Of a stretch of 64,000 nucleotides of DNA, positions 49,505 to 62,500 are shown piece after piece (position 1 is the first letter of the stretch; every line of letters starts with the position of its first letter). The translations under genes were made by a program, and so were the position numbers. The notes beneath the pieces were generated by a model, which did not search any database, was not told the origin of the DNA, and was given only the letters and a program-made list of their open reading frames with translations. This DNA is from Gorsachius magnificus (lineage: Eukaryota > Chordata > Aves > Pelecaniformes > Ardeidae): positions 34,814,885-34,878,884 of the forward strand of contig CM067109.1 in assembly GCA_034008185.1 (NCBI GenBank). The letters run 5' to 3'.

Positions 49505-52500
49505 AATCTTAGTAACAATAAAATTTAAATTGTAATTCACAGTTTCTGTTTTTTTTTTCTGGTGCTATGCTCATCCTTCATCTGCTTCTTTTGGTCCTAA
49601 TGTCAGTGTGGTCATTCTCATGGTTCATGGTGAATTATGGGGAGATTTCAGCACTCAGTGTCCCTTGCCAGGCGGAATGGTTCAGGTTGGTCATTTCTTA
49701 CTCTAGGATCTACTTAGGATCATTTTCATGTGTACTAACATATCTTTACATTTTGCTTTTTCATGAGTCTGCAACTCCTTGTTACACCCAAATTTACTAT
49801 ACACATACCTTTGTGTATGTTGGGCACCATTTCTTTGTTACTTAAAATCCAATTTTATTTCCAGTTACAAGTCTGCATTTTTTAACTGACTACTGGTGAG
49901 TTGTTTATTGCTGTGGGGCCTCTAGGGTGAACCCTGTGCATCAAATATCAACCCACTGTCCTATGCCACATCCTGCACCTCTACTTTGCAAAGCTTCTGC
50001 TGTTGTACCAGACCTGTGCTTCTCTGCATGATGTGTGAGAATAGGGTCTCATGCTACATTGGATGACTGCTTGTTACTATCAATATAGAAAATGTCGCTA
50101 TGCCATACAAAGAAAAATAATAGAACAAATTAGCTGTAGACAGCTGATCAGTTAGAGGAATTGCCGTCACAGCTAAACCGGGCAAAACAAAGCTGCAGGC
50201 AGGTCAAGAAAACTCAGAGCGAGCCTGGGACAAGCCTCAGTCCTGCAGCCTTTCAGACTCAGTACAAAACATATGGCCTGTTATTAGCAATGGCAATAGG
50301 GTTTTACAGGGCTACATGGCTACACACGGGACTGTTGTACTGCTGGCCTAACATTTGTGGAGTGGTTTAACTTCCTCCTTTATTCCCAGAAATTTCATCT
50401 TAGAACTGGAAAAAACGAGTCATCCAAATGCTTTTCAAAGCTGTATTCGTTTAAATCAATGTTGGGTGGAGAGGGAAAAGAAGTACAGTATTTTAATTTA
50501 GTGGCAAATTTCCAATAATCTGTATTAGGAAAAATTTCTGGACCAAAGATGTTATGATGATTATTTTTTACATGTAATACAATATGTCTCATGTTGCATT
50601 AATCTTTGGTTAATACAGCACAGGATAAATACTCTTGACTTTGTAAAACACTTGTAATCATGAAATATGCAATTTTTGATTGAGCAACCACTTTAAGGTG
50701 ACTATTGAAGCTAAAAGGTAGGCTGAAGATAAAAGGGTGAAAGAGAAAATGAAACACAAATGAGCAGAGGTAGCATTTCTTAATTGGGGATATCACAACT
50801 GCTAGGACCACACACTAGTTTTCAAAGCTGTTCCCTCACACACAAAAGGCTTGAGCATCATTATAGATTACCTAGGGAACATAATTATTCAATATGTTCT
50901 TAATTTGTATATGTATACGTAAGAGTACATAGTGGGTTTGTTGTTGGGTTTTTTCAGCCATGTTTGACATATGAAGAATAACTAGATAGGCAATGCTGTT
51001 ATTTTTCAGTGGCCAAGTTCTTGCCCTTTCTTTTAAAGCAATTGCCCAAAGTCCTCAAGCAGTGGTCTGTCCTTGTGAGCTTCCACTAAAAAACATGGGC
51101 TATTGCTTAAGCATTGTTACTGTGCAGAGGTTACTGGAAGGTAGGGACTAATGTTTTAAAGCATCTGGTTACTACTTTGGAGCTTTGGTGTAACTTGCAT
51201 TGCAAACAGGAGTCTGCTTGGATGGTCTGTCCTGGTCCGCGATGCAGTTCCAGATGCACATACCTGATAATGCTTCAGCCAGAGAGGTCAATCAGAGAAG
51301 GCGACTGTATCCCTGAAAGAAGAGCCCTGGCAGCCTGGGAAGCAGAAGCTCTACAAGTTGTCTTGGCTATTAGCTCTTGTTAGCAAAGTACTACTATGAA
51401 ATGTATCATGTTGCCTGGGAAATGACAGAACATCTCTTCAAAGGTAATATTTGGTGCTCAAAAGTCAATAAAATCTTCATAAATCCTTTTGACTTTCCCA
51501 GATATTAGGCACGGTCATGATGAGCTCGTCAAAGATTATTTTCAATTTTCAGGCTCCTTACATTCAAAATAATGGAAGCCTACACAAAAGATTTATTCAG
51601 TGAAAGAGCAATATATTAAGCCGTATTAAGTCGTCCATTTAGCTGGCAAATATATGTGAAATAAGAAATGATGGCAGGCTCATCTCTTAATTCTATGAAG
51701 TAAGAAATTAGTGTAACCTTTTTGTCATTCTCCAAATGTATGGTTCAGTCCCCTTTTTCAGGGTACCTCATGCTTTTAAAACAAATTCTCTTTTGCAGTT
51801 AGCTGTTAACAGTTAGCAGAGAAAAACAACAAAGTTGTTCATCACTTGCTGAGAATGAGATGTGTCCATAATGTAAAACCTGTTTATATTCATTCAGGTG
51901 TAAAGTTGCAGTCACTTTTACATTAATCCTTAGGGTTCTATATTTTTTTTCTTTCTTATTTTCTTTTAAGAGTTATCACTTCACATGTATACTTGCCTAG
52001 AACAGTGAATAGTCACGTTTATTTTCCCCAGAAAAATATATCAATCATAGCAAGACTTCCATGAGGTTTAGAAAGATCCAATAGGCCTTAGCAAAGTCTA
52101 TTCCACTTCACTAGTGCAGTACAAAGTCAAAGTTTGAGCTAAACTATTATTAAGAGAACTTTTAATGTTCAGGCAGACATGGGGAAGTTGTATATTCCAG
52201 ATATTCAAAGTAATGTGTTCTCAAACTGACCAGTCACAGAAGTTTATTATTCAAGATAAAACAGTTTCAAAGGCTGTGCTTTTCAGAATTTGATATGTGG
52301 GGCATTTCTGGATGAAAAATACGGATTTTTCAAAATCCCTCATGCTGAACATCCTAGAATTGAGGCAACCATAATCTTTAGTTGTTTAGAAAAATCAACA
52401 CTGTTATAAAAAAAAATTTTAACATTATACATTTTAAAAAATTAGAATGAATAATGACAGTTAATATTTTTTCCAAATAGCTTTGCTGAGTTCTTGCATT

Positions 52501-53530
52501 TTGAAAGCTCTGTGAGAAACACAGGGTGTTGTGGTCTTGCTCCTGTGATGTGCTGAACACTGACATCTTACAAGATCTTCCACAGTGAGTAAAAGCTTTC
52601 AGCACCAAGAAAATTAAAAATTAAATTAAATGAAGGTGGAAAACCTTCGCAAAGAGAATGAACTGCAGTAATACACAGGTTGCAAATATGAGAGAGACTT
52701 GAGTTATTACTTCATTGGAGAATGCAGCCCACATTCTGAGCCCACCGAATGTAAGTCAGCTTTGAGCCTAAACCTATTTTATTGCATTAGCTTAAATCCA
52801 TTGCTACACTAATATCCTTTGCCTCTTAGCAGAACACATTAACTTAGTTTCAAGACATGGTAACAGAACTAAACACATTTTTATTTTCTGCAGGCTCCTT
52901 CTGTTTGGCTCAAAATATGGGCAAAACAATCTCTTGTATGAACGTGTCCTCAGATGATGTCTCACAGAAGAAAGCTGATGAAAATTTTAGTTCAAAGGGA
53001 CTGTAAATGACTAAAAGGATCTCAGAAAAGTCTGTATACTCATTTATTTCCGTCTATGTCTGTAATCAGATGAAATTAACATCTGCTGAGTAGGATCCCA
53101 TTACTGACAGGGAATTATTTTACCCCGTAAAAATGCAGAGATATATGTAGAAACATACAAGTATATTTTGTACTGCTTGTGTACAAAAAATAAACTTCTA
53201 TATAAAGGTAGTTGATATTTGGAAACCATGTACTCAAGGGTTGGGGCATTGTTCTTAACAACGATAGGCCACAGTGTAGGACCCAGAATGCAGCACTAAA
53301 TCCTTTAGCTCTTCAGCAGTCAAACTCCACTTAGCTGAAGGGAGACCTTCTATAGTGACAACATGATATGATTATTGTCAAAATCTTGAGCACCTATGTA
53401 CTCTGCAATTTGTGTACTGAAATGCCTAAAAATGGCATGCTTGATCCAAAGCATGGTCCAAAGCATGAAAATTATCTGCCTACCTCTGTATCATGCCAAC
53501 AAGAGTGACTAAGATGCATCCAAGGGGCAA

Positions 53531-53590
53531 ATCACTTAGTTACTCAAGTAGTAACTGAGTAAGTAACTTGTAGTGACTCAAGTTACTACA
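53531..53590. repeat. Cluster of AGTTACT/AGTAACT inverted units
   Basis: Sixty bases with several copies of AGTTACT and its complement AGTAACT. The best foldback is AGTAACTTG (53562-53570), loop of 8, CAAGTTACT (53579-53587). A second is AGTTAC (53538-53543), loop of 7, GTAACT (53551-53556). Confidence 0.85.
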
Positions 53591-56500
53591 CTGAATGAGG
53601 CTCTCTTTAAGACCTCATTTGCCCTAGTCTTTTACCCCTCTCCTTTTCCAGTGTTTCAGTATCTTTCTCTGACCCAAGTCCTACTCCCTGCAGACAGAAA
53701 TGTCCAACCAGATTTATTTAAGCTATCCTTAATATGTTTTTCTCAGTATGTGCTCAGCTGCACAATGAAACATCTCCAGAGCTGTCTAAGCAGTATATAT
53801 TCTATTTGTTAAGCAGTATGGATCTGTGCCCGATAGGAAGGTAAGTTGCAACGAGTTGGTTTTGGCTGGAGAGTGTTTTGATTTTTAACTTTAGACAACT
53901 AAATTCAAGTCCTGCATTCCTGTCCACCTTCTGGGAGGGATGAAACAGAAAGCTTGTCAGCAGAGATATGTATCACCTTGCTGATTGAGAAGTTCTTATG
54001 GTAACAAAATTAGAGTAAAATATCTTCAGGCGGTTGAATGTAACACTCCTCCTGCTGTAGTAGTTCATTCCTGGGGCAGTACAGCTACCCTACTTCAGGA
54101 CTGTAAACATACTGTCTGGCCATTTATGCATATTTTAGGTAAAATCTATGTACTTTTAAAGGTATACACTTTTTTTTTCAGATTTTACAACAAAACTGAC
54201 TTTTAGCATGAGCTATATAAAAAAAAACAAACAATGGACTAATATATGTAAATGTTTCAAATCCAGTGGAAAGAGAGTTCCCTACTGAAGTGCTACTTAC
54301 AGTAAATGTCGGTTTTAAAGAACTCTAAAATACCAGCTTCTCTGGCATGCTTCTCATTTGTCTGAGTATTTAAAGAACAAAGTAACAAAGCAGCACTCAG
54401 TACTTCACTGAATACCAAAAAGAGGGGAGGTGTGGAGTGTGTTTGTGTGACTCATGATCATAAAACCTCACTTTATAAATGAGTAAGTAAGGGAAGGTGG
54501 GGGGGAAATGTGTACATATTTCACAGTTTTTCAAGAAACAATGCAAACCCACAAGCAAAAAACAAAAATACAGTCCTTATATGTTACATATATTTTTAAC
54601 ATTTATCACTGAGGAAACTGTAACTTCTTTTATTCTGAAGATCTTAAAAAAAAGGAAAAAGCTACTTAATGGGTCTCTCATCTAAAATGATATTTTGTGT
54701 TTGTAGTTCCACAAGCTTTGTCCTTGAAAAGCAGATAACATTCATACCATCATTTTTCTAACTCGTTATCTTGTATCACTAAGTAAATGTGATCATAATT
54801 GGCCTGCATATACTTTTTTACCCCAAACTATTCAGCTATTTCATACCATTTTTCTGTAAATGTGTTTTGTCAATTTTTCTATAAAATATGCATGGAATGT
54901 TTATGCAAATTTTCAGAATGCAATAACTTTCAAATATATATCATTTAATGGGATGGATGCAGCTCTGGCATTTTTAGTTTGCTGAATAAAAGAGACTAAT
55001 TGCAAAGTTGGATTTGTCCATCTCTGTGTTCCCTGATCCATGGAATGGCCCCTCAGCAATATTGAAGTAGTCTTTGAGCTCAGCTGAGCTGAACTGAAGT
55101 GGGCCTGAGAGACCTGTCAGTCACTGAACTGTTACAAGAGAAGAAATCATGTGATCTGTGGTCACTCCACCTGCAGGAAAACACCTGGGAACCACTGTGG
55201 GAAACACAACACCTGAATTTTTTTTCTGATATCAGCCAAACAGAGAGCTATAACTAAACTTTTTTGTAGAGGTAGCTTCATGCAGAGAAGTAGGCAAATC
55301 CTGGCAAAATCCTTGATCCCTCTATGCACAGTGTGAATTACTTTGGACACGGATGCATTTACAAGGACAGGGCTTGGCACTGATAATCTAAGAGGGCCAG
55401 GATCTTCTGAAAAGTGCCTGGATGAGGACTGCAGGAGTAAACTTTGGTGGCATTAAATACCCTTAGGCCAACATGGTTCTTGGCAAATGAGTGTTTATTT
55501 GGTTTATACACCATAGGCAATCACGTAGTTTTTAAAATAACCATATTTTCTAGTAAGAAACACAGGAATGCATCATGACTTGATGCTTCTTATTGCTTGA
55601 GTGAAAATAATTCTTAGCAATGTTTTTTAAAAATTTACATTCCTCCTAACTGGAAATTTGCCTGAAATAATACACAGAAAAAAAAAGTAAAGGTTATTCC
55701 CATGTGAGTTTTATTTTGTGCTTTAATTTGTTCTTGTGAGCATGGTGCAAGACCCGAGTGATAGGATGCTGTCATAGCCCCTACTGTACCTCCACACCCT
55801 TTTCCTTTCCCTTGCCAGTAACATAAAGAGGAAGTTAAAGCAATACTGAGCTGATAAGCTTTACTGCCTGAGCTACAATGTCTCTTGCATCCTGGCCACT
55901 TCAGAGGTTATTTGTGATGGATTAACATGGAGAGGAGTAGCACAGTTGTATCTGGGAAGAATTCTTCCAGGATAACCTGTTCCCCAGCTTACAAAGATGA
56001 GGAAGCATGATTATGAATATTGGTAGAGAAACTGTCCCATTTTCATTCTTTACTAACTATGTTCTGACATGGGAATGGATCAAAGCAGTATATGATCCCT
56101 TTATCATTGTCAGGGAGTTTTCCACATCTTTTTGCTTGCAACCTAGTAGATATTGTAAGAAGATACCAGAGAAACCCTTTAGAAAAGAGTACACAAATCA
56201 CATTAATGAAAATTATTGAATGGGCATTTAATTTAGGGTCACTTGCTCAGAGCTCGAGACACAACTCACTAGGAAGCACTTAACCCTTCACATCTCTCTT
56301 GCTCACCTGCAGGTTGCCGAATTGTTCTGGCAGAGGCTTTTAATTCTATGTTGATAACATTTTTAGGCTTTCATTCATATGATTCCACATTGTGTGCTGC
56401 AAGGCACCATCAGGAATGAATTTTTTCTGCTTGGAGTCTGTAGTTAGCATCCCAGAAAAACGGCTGTGATTAGCCAAATCAAAGTCTTTCAAAGACAGCA

Positions 56501-56684
56501 GCCATAGCCCAGCTGAAGTGCTGCAGCTGATGTCACCCTATTAAAACACTGTTTTCATTTTAATCAGTGGCTAGAAGACATTGTTTTATTTAGTGCACAC
56601 AGTGCATATAATGAACTGCCTCTTGCAGACTGAATCTTCAGGAGGTAACAAATGGGGGGCAGGCTGAGAGTTTGTCTGTGGGGA

Positions 56685-56700
56685 TTTTTTTTTTTTTTTT
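56685..56700. repeat. Poly(T) tract, 16 bases
   Basis: Mononucleotide T run within intergenic DNA; no associated element recognised. Confidence 0.85.
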
Positions 56701-57243
56701 CTTTCTTACTTGTTACTTGCTTCTGTACTCCAGTTGAAATTAGAATAAAACTGCTGATTCTTTTCGTCACAGCTTTAATACAGAATGACCTTCAGATACA
56801 TTTGTTTTACAGAAATACTGCTTTTGTTCTTAGTACCCACGTAGCAGAAGGTGGGGCAAAGAGATTAAGCCCCATGTCTGTTGCACTTGCACTCGCTTAC
56901 CTGCTTACTGGCAGAGATGCTTTTTTGGAAGTAACCTGATATCACAGCTTTGCAGTACTCTAGTCCAAATCCACTAACCTCTGACAGGACAGACCAGTTC
57001 CCTTGACAGAACCCTGCAGTTGGTATAAGGGTTGTGATTACAGCTGGTTAACACTGATGGCAAAAAGGGGAAAAGTTTTCATTTTAAGAGAGTTTTTTAA
57101 AATGAAGATTATATCCAATTTAGCAAAATAGGAACAGTTATATGTAGGTTAAACAAAATTGATTTTTCTTTAGAAGTTTTTTTACTTTTCATTAAATGTC
57201 AGAAAACATTCTTGCTCATACTAAGATAAAGCAAAAAAGAGTT

Positions 57244-57475
57244 GTCTCTTGCCCTTCTCTCTTTCTCACGCACACTTTCTCTCTACCCACCCCCATTCTT
57301 ACTTTTCTCTCTCACCTCCCTCTTTCTTCTCCCCTTTTTTCTTTTATGTTGCCTCTCTCGCTTTATTTATCACTTCTTTTCTCTCACACACCCTCTGTCT
57401 CTGACCCTGTCTCCCACACAGTCTCCTCTCTCCCCACCCCCAGTACTACTTCCTCCTTTCTCTCCATGCCTGCCT
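57244..57475. repeat. Long polypyrimidine (CT-rich) tract
   Basis: About 230 bases in which the + strand is overwhelmingly C and T with few purines, built from irregular CTCT, CCCACCCCC and TTTCTC runs. ORFs across it are low-complexity Ser/Leu/Pro strings without a domain. It may be a degenerate (CT)n microsatellite. Such strand-asymmetric tracts can form triplex DNA in vitro. Confidence 0.85.
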
Positions 57476-59080
57476 TAGAAACAGATTTTCTCTGGATACT
57501 TTTCTCCCCCCAGTTCCAAATTCTTGATCATTAGGGATCAATATCTCTCCCTTCCCTCCACCCCCCAAAACTACAATAGGAAAGCTTGGGGTTTTTTAAA
57601 TCCTTCCTGTCTCTCACCCTTTCAAAAACTTGATGTATGGATTTCATCAGGGAAATCATAAGCATAGTAAGCATACAGACTTAGACATGGTAAAACAAGC
57701 AAAGGATATAAAAAAGAAATGCATTACAATTTTTAAACATATGACACTGGTCTCTGATTTTCTACTACGCTATTCATTATTTTTTTACTTCCCTACAATG
57801 AGTTTGTATTTGCAGACAAGTATGCTGTTTTGCAGATGAGTGTCTCAGCTGAGACTGGGCTATATGAATAGCAGCTAACTTGGATGTTCAGTCTTTGACA
57901 TCTGATGATTTGATTTCTGTTTCTTGAAGTTTGGTAAATCAAGAAAGTAGAAAACCCTCTCTTGGGTCTCTTTGCTGTGTCCCTGAGCTCATGACATTAA
58001 GTCTTCTTTGATTAGAAGCTTTTAAATATAGATACATGATATTTAAGAACAAAATCCTAGTATTTACTTACTATACCTGTAAAAGCTTCTTTTATTTTAA
58101 AACCACTTATATTTCTTGTGTCTTCAGATCAATCCCTTGTCAATGGAATGTTTTTTAAACAGTTCATGCAAAAGTAGTGAAATGAAATTCACTTAATAAA
58201 GGTGCTTTTTTATCCCTTAGTTTAAGGTAAATGCTATTTACAAAGCAAACAGTTTGGACTTTGCTTGCCTCTTTGTTTTTGGGATAATTGCAAACAAGAC
58301 TGTATTTAAGTCTTGGACTCTAAGAAACAAAGCAAAACTCTAGATTCTTATAAAAATGAGAGCTCTTAGTCTTGCTACTATTGTTATCCAGAGAATGCCA
58401 TGAATTGAAAAACTGTATTCTGCCAATACACATAGAAAATTATTTTCTTGTCTACAAGCTCTTTATTTAACTGACCCATTTAAAGAAGCTATAATTGACT
58501 CTTGTTTATTTAGACATGTAGGTCATGTCTGGCATTGACAGTCTGTGATTATGTATTTATTTTTTTCTTTCCTAATTGTTTATGTAAAATCCTTGTGCTT
58601 CTTTGCTTTACCAATCTCTCTCCCTTTTTTCTTTGTCTGTTACCCTATTTTAATTTTTACATGTTTGTTTTTGTTTAAATAAATCTTTCTGTCAGTAAGT
58701 TATGGTTTAGAGGGGAAAATGAAAGTGTCCAGGTTCAATCTTTTTCTTTCTTTATTAAAAAGTGTATAAAAAAGAATAAATCATTCTTCAGCCCAATTTT
58801 ACTCACTGGCTACAATGACAGAGAAGTAATAGTAACATGAAAATCTAAGTCTTGCACGGTTATTTCTAGCAGGTGATGATATATTAAACAAAATCCAGTT
58901 GTGTCTGAAATGTAAAGATATCATTATTCTGCTTTACTTGTTTATGACTAGTTTAACCTTGCAACCAAGTATATTGCTTTCTCAGCTGGGTACTCAGCTG
59001 AGGTTGCTCTGTGGGAATACCAGCTAATCTTGATGTTTGCTCCTGCTGATGATCCAATTTCAGCTGGTTGGCACAGATTT

Positions 59081-59526
59081 GAGTTCAGAGGAGAGCAACA
59101 AGGATGATAAAGGGACTGGAGCACCTCCCCTGTGAGGAAAGGCTGAGAGAGTTGGGCTTGTTCAGCCTGAAGAAGAGAAGACTGAGAGGGGACCTCATCA
59201 ACGCATATAAATATCTTAAGGGTGGATGTCACGAGGATGGAGCCAGACTCTTCTCAGTGGTGCCCAGTCACAAGGGGCAATGGGCCCAAACTGAAACATA
59301 AGAGGTTTCAGTTGAATATGCAGAAAAACTTCTTTACTTTGAGGGTGACAGAGCACTGGAACAGGCTGCCCAGGGGGGTTGTGGAGTCTCCTTCTCTGGA
59401 GATATTCAAAGCCTGCCTGGACAAAGTCCTGTGTAACATACTCTAGGAGAACCTGCTTTAGTAGGGGGGTTGGACTAGATGATTTCCAGAGGTCCCTTCC
59501 AACCCTTGCAATTCTGTGATTCTGTG
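59081..59526 (+). mobile_element. 5'-truncated CR1 LINE, plus strand
   Basis: CR1 3' end with the ORF2 tail: the frame at 59104-59301 reads [20 protein letters not shown] and [17 protein letters not shown]. It is followed by GGAACAGGCTGCCCAGGGGG, GGTTGGACTAGATGATTTCC and two ATTCTGTG octamers (59511-59526). This tail is among the best preserved CR1 coding remnants in the window, but the frame breaks after it (a second frame at 59222-59446 carries the rest) and the catalytic core is absent. Confidence 0.94.
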
Positions 59527-62500
59527 TGACTCAGGATCATTTAACTTCTGCTGAGGAGCTGTAATGAACATTGGGATCTAAGGAACAAGCTGAAGTATGA
59601 TTAAAGAGAACAAGCTGTTGGGGAAGAAGAGGGATCCTGCATCTCACTGCTAGGCAGTCCAAAGGGAAAGCGGCCATCAGTCAAAGCATTAGCCAAGTGG
59701 CTATCAGGACACTGATAGCAGAAGTGGAAAGGGGCCCTTAAGAGCTGGCTTGAGAAACACTCTCAGCACAAATTATTTACATCATCCAACTCACCACTGT
59801 AAAGAATAAAGAAGGTAGCAAGCATGTCTAGGTGCATCACACTGGACACTTTATAGATAGTGTTTATTGATCGATATTGTGCTGCTATAATCTAGAATAG
59901 TGTGTGACTGGGATGCTGTTGTGCACTTTACATATGTAACCAGGAACACAGCAGCTGTGTCACACATCTAAGAAAACACTTTAAATGATCCCTGGATAAT
60001 CACAGGCTCCTACCATGGCTTGTGTGGAGGTTGGTAATATGCAGTTCCAGACACTTTAAAAGTCTTTGCTTAGAGAAGTGTGTATTTTTTGATTGAGACT
60101 GAACATCGTTGATTACAATGTCCAAAGAAACAGAGTTTCTAAGAGGCCAAGGGAAGGTAAAAAAATACAGCAGGGACTATATCACACAATGATGTGAAGT
60201 AGTGGTATATAATGGAATCTTTCCTTCAGATTTACTGTGAATTTTGCATGTGTATAAGCCAAAACAGATGGAGGGGGAAGAGAGGAACTTTCTTCAGATG
60301 AATGGCAGCGTTGCAAACCGCATACATGAGAAGGGGAATATGTTCACCCTCACAGTGCTACAAACCAATCTACAGAGACTCTTTGAAGTCTCCAAAGCCT
60401 TTTAACACATCTGCAGCAAAACAGAAAGAGGCCGTCATCACCTTGACCTCACCTTGTATCAAAAAAGAACAAAACAAAACATCAGAAACTTTTAACAAAT
60501 TGCATATAATCCTTATTTATTCACAAACTGTTGCATTTTATTCACACATGGATAGGCAGCAAATATGTTCAAAACCAGACAGTACAAACAAAAACTTAAA
60601 AATGGTAACATTTACTTTTCATTCCAAGGATCCTTCTGTTTTCTGTATGTGATTACATAAATTAAGGTCACTTCAACTTCAGCAAGTTAGATGACTGTGA
60701 AATTCTCAGACAGGGAGAAGTTGTTGGAAGAGTATTCAGAATAGAAATCTGGTTGATTCAAATGTTGGTGATTTTATCAAAATGACCCTTCACATTATTT
60801 TATGTATATATATGCATATGAATATATTTTAAAGGCAGTTCTGGTGTGAACATCATATAAACTGTACATAGACTAATAAGACATGAGTGTCTGGCTAATG
60901 ACAGGTTTTCCTATTTATACTTTGTCAGCTAAGCTTTTGATTGTACATGCATGAATTTAGTACTGTAACAGAGAATTGTACAAGGACCTGTAACCAAAGA
61001 TGTTAACTTTTAAAGTGAGACCATTCCATTTCTGTAAATTTTCAGACCCTCAAAATATAGAATTAACACACTTTTAAATATTGAATGTGATAAGGACAAA
61101 TGGCTGTCTAGACAGGAAGTATGTTATTCTACAATCCTCAGTCATGCCTCAGAGCTTAGCTTTGGATATGGAGGTTATAGATACCTCCCAAAACAGAATT
61201 AAGCTGAAATAGGATAAAACCTTACTTGATAGGCTTCTGATGCATTGATATCCCAGGAAAAGGGGGAATTTCTGGGGAACTGAAAGATATCCTCTCCCTG
61301 TAAGTGCAGAGTTTTATTTCTCTACCCTTACCATGGCAAATGATGATGGGAACAAGGGGAGTCTGTGTGCTTTGGCGGCCTACTGTTTCTTCATTCTTTT
61401 TATCCAAGAGTCCTTGATTAGGTTTCTGAGGTCTGCTTTTCTGCTTTTTCTCCTACCCTCAGTCTCACAGGACTCCCTGACAGTACATACAAGATAACTA
61501 TGAAGACATTTAATGTTCTTTAACTTCATACTGACATACTAGGAAACTGCTGTTTTCCTGCTGATGTCAGTCTGTTTCAGATCAGGTTCTCTACAACATA
61601 GAAGAACCTTTTAAAAGTTTTCTATTTTGAGCCCAGAAGTTCTTAATTTTGCTAATTGCCAGCTGACATGGAATTAGTTTCTTGCGTTAATAATTGAGAA
61701 TGTGCACTTGAACTTATTTTGTTTCACAGGTTTAGAACATATATCTAGAGATACATGAATACATATATATATAGGACACTAAACCTTTGAAGCAAAATGT
61801 GTGTATATTAAATAAACATATATATATATATATAAAACCTAACTGAATTGCATGTATTTCCTGCAGGATTTTTAGTCACTTACAAAGTGGTGTCAATTTA
61901 TTACTTCATTTTCTGTGTTATGTGTTCTCAGTTAATTAATCCCATTTTTTTCCCCTGTAAGTTTTATCTTCTTTTCTTCCTCAAGGGTGTCAAAGCCTCT
62001 AATGTGTAGAACGAGATGAAAAAGGAAGCCTTTTATGATATTGGTTGTTGGACAGCAGATACTTCATTAGTTGTGCATTGTCTACAGTACTGTTAATAAT
62101 TACTAAGGCAATTATTCTAACTTTAGCAAGCATGTCCCTTGTTAGTTATGTGGCCACTTCTCTCTGGGACTTTTACTTGACACAGAGCAGTCCTTCAGCC
62201 TGGGTATGTTCCCAGAGCTATGTGAGCTTTGCTGAAAAAAAAGGATGATTTACCCCAGCTGCGATTAATGCCTCCATGTGTACTCTCCCACTGACACACT
62301 TCACCTCATTTAATTTTTATCCTGTTTGACTCGCCTCCAACAGAACACAAAGACATAATGAAAGGGAGAAGTCAACAGTTTCACACCAGACTGCAAAAGA
62401 CTTTCCATACTGATATATAGGAGAAATGAAAGTCTTGCTCCTTCTTTCACTTCCTGGACCAGTGTATATCTGAATGATGTGGCAACACCACTGTAAGGGA

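Larger units (their letters stand above)
45332..59080. other. Intergenic, no gene recognised
   Basis: About 13.7 kb of AT-rich DNA. ORFs up to 112 codons are present but none has a recognisable domain; the longest (57196-57534) is low-complexity. Simple tracts and foldbacks are listed separately. The stretch 46880-46995 is GC-rich relative to its flanks and remains unexplained. Confidence 0.7.

Noticed and set aside
57196..57534. 112-codon Ser/Leu/Pro-rich ORF
   Set aside because: It is a translation of the polypyrimidine tract, open only because CT-rich DNA lacks stop codons in that frame.
59104..59301. Conserved-looking 65-codon protein
   Set aside because: It is the C-terminal tail of CR1 ORF2 within a truncated retrotransposon, not a host gene.
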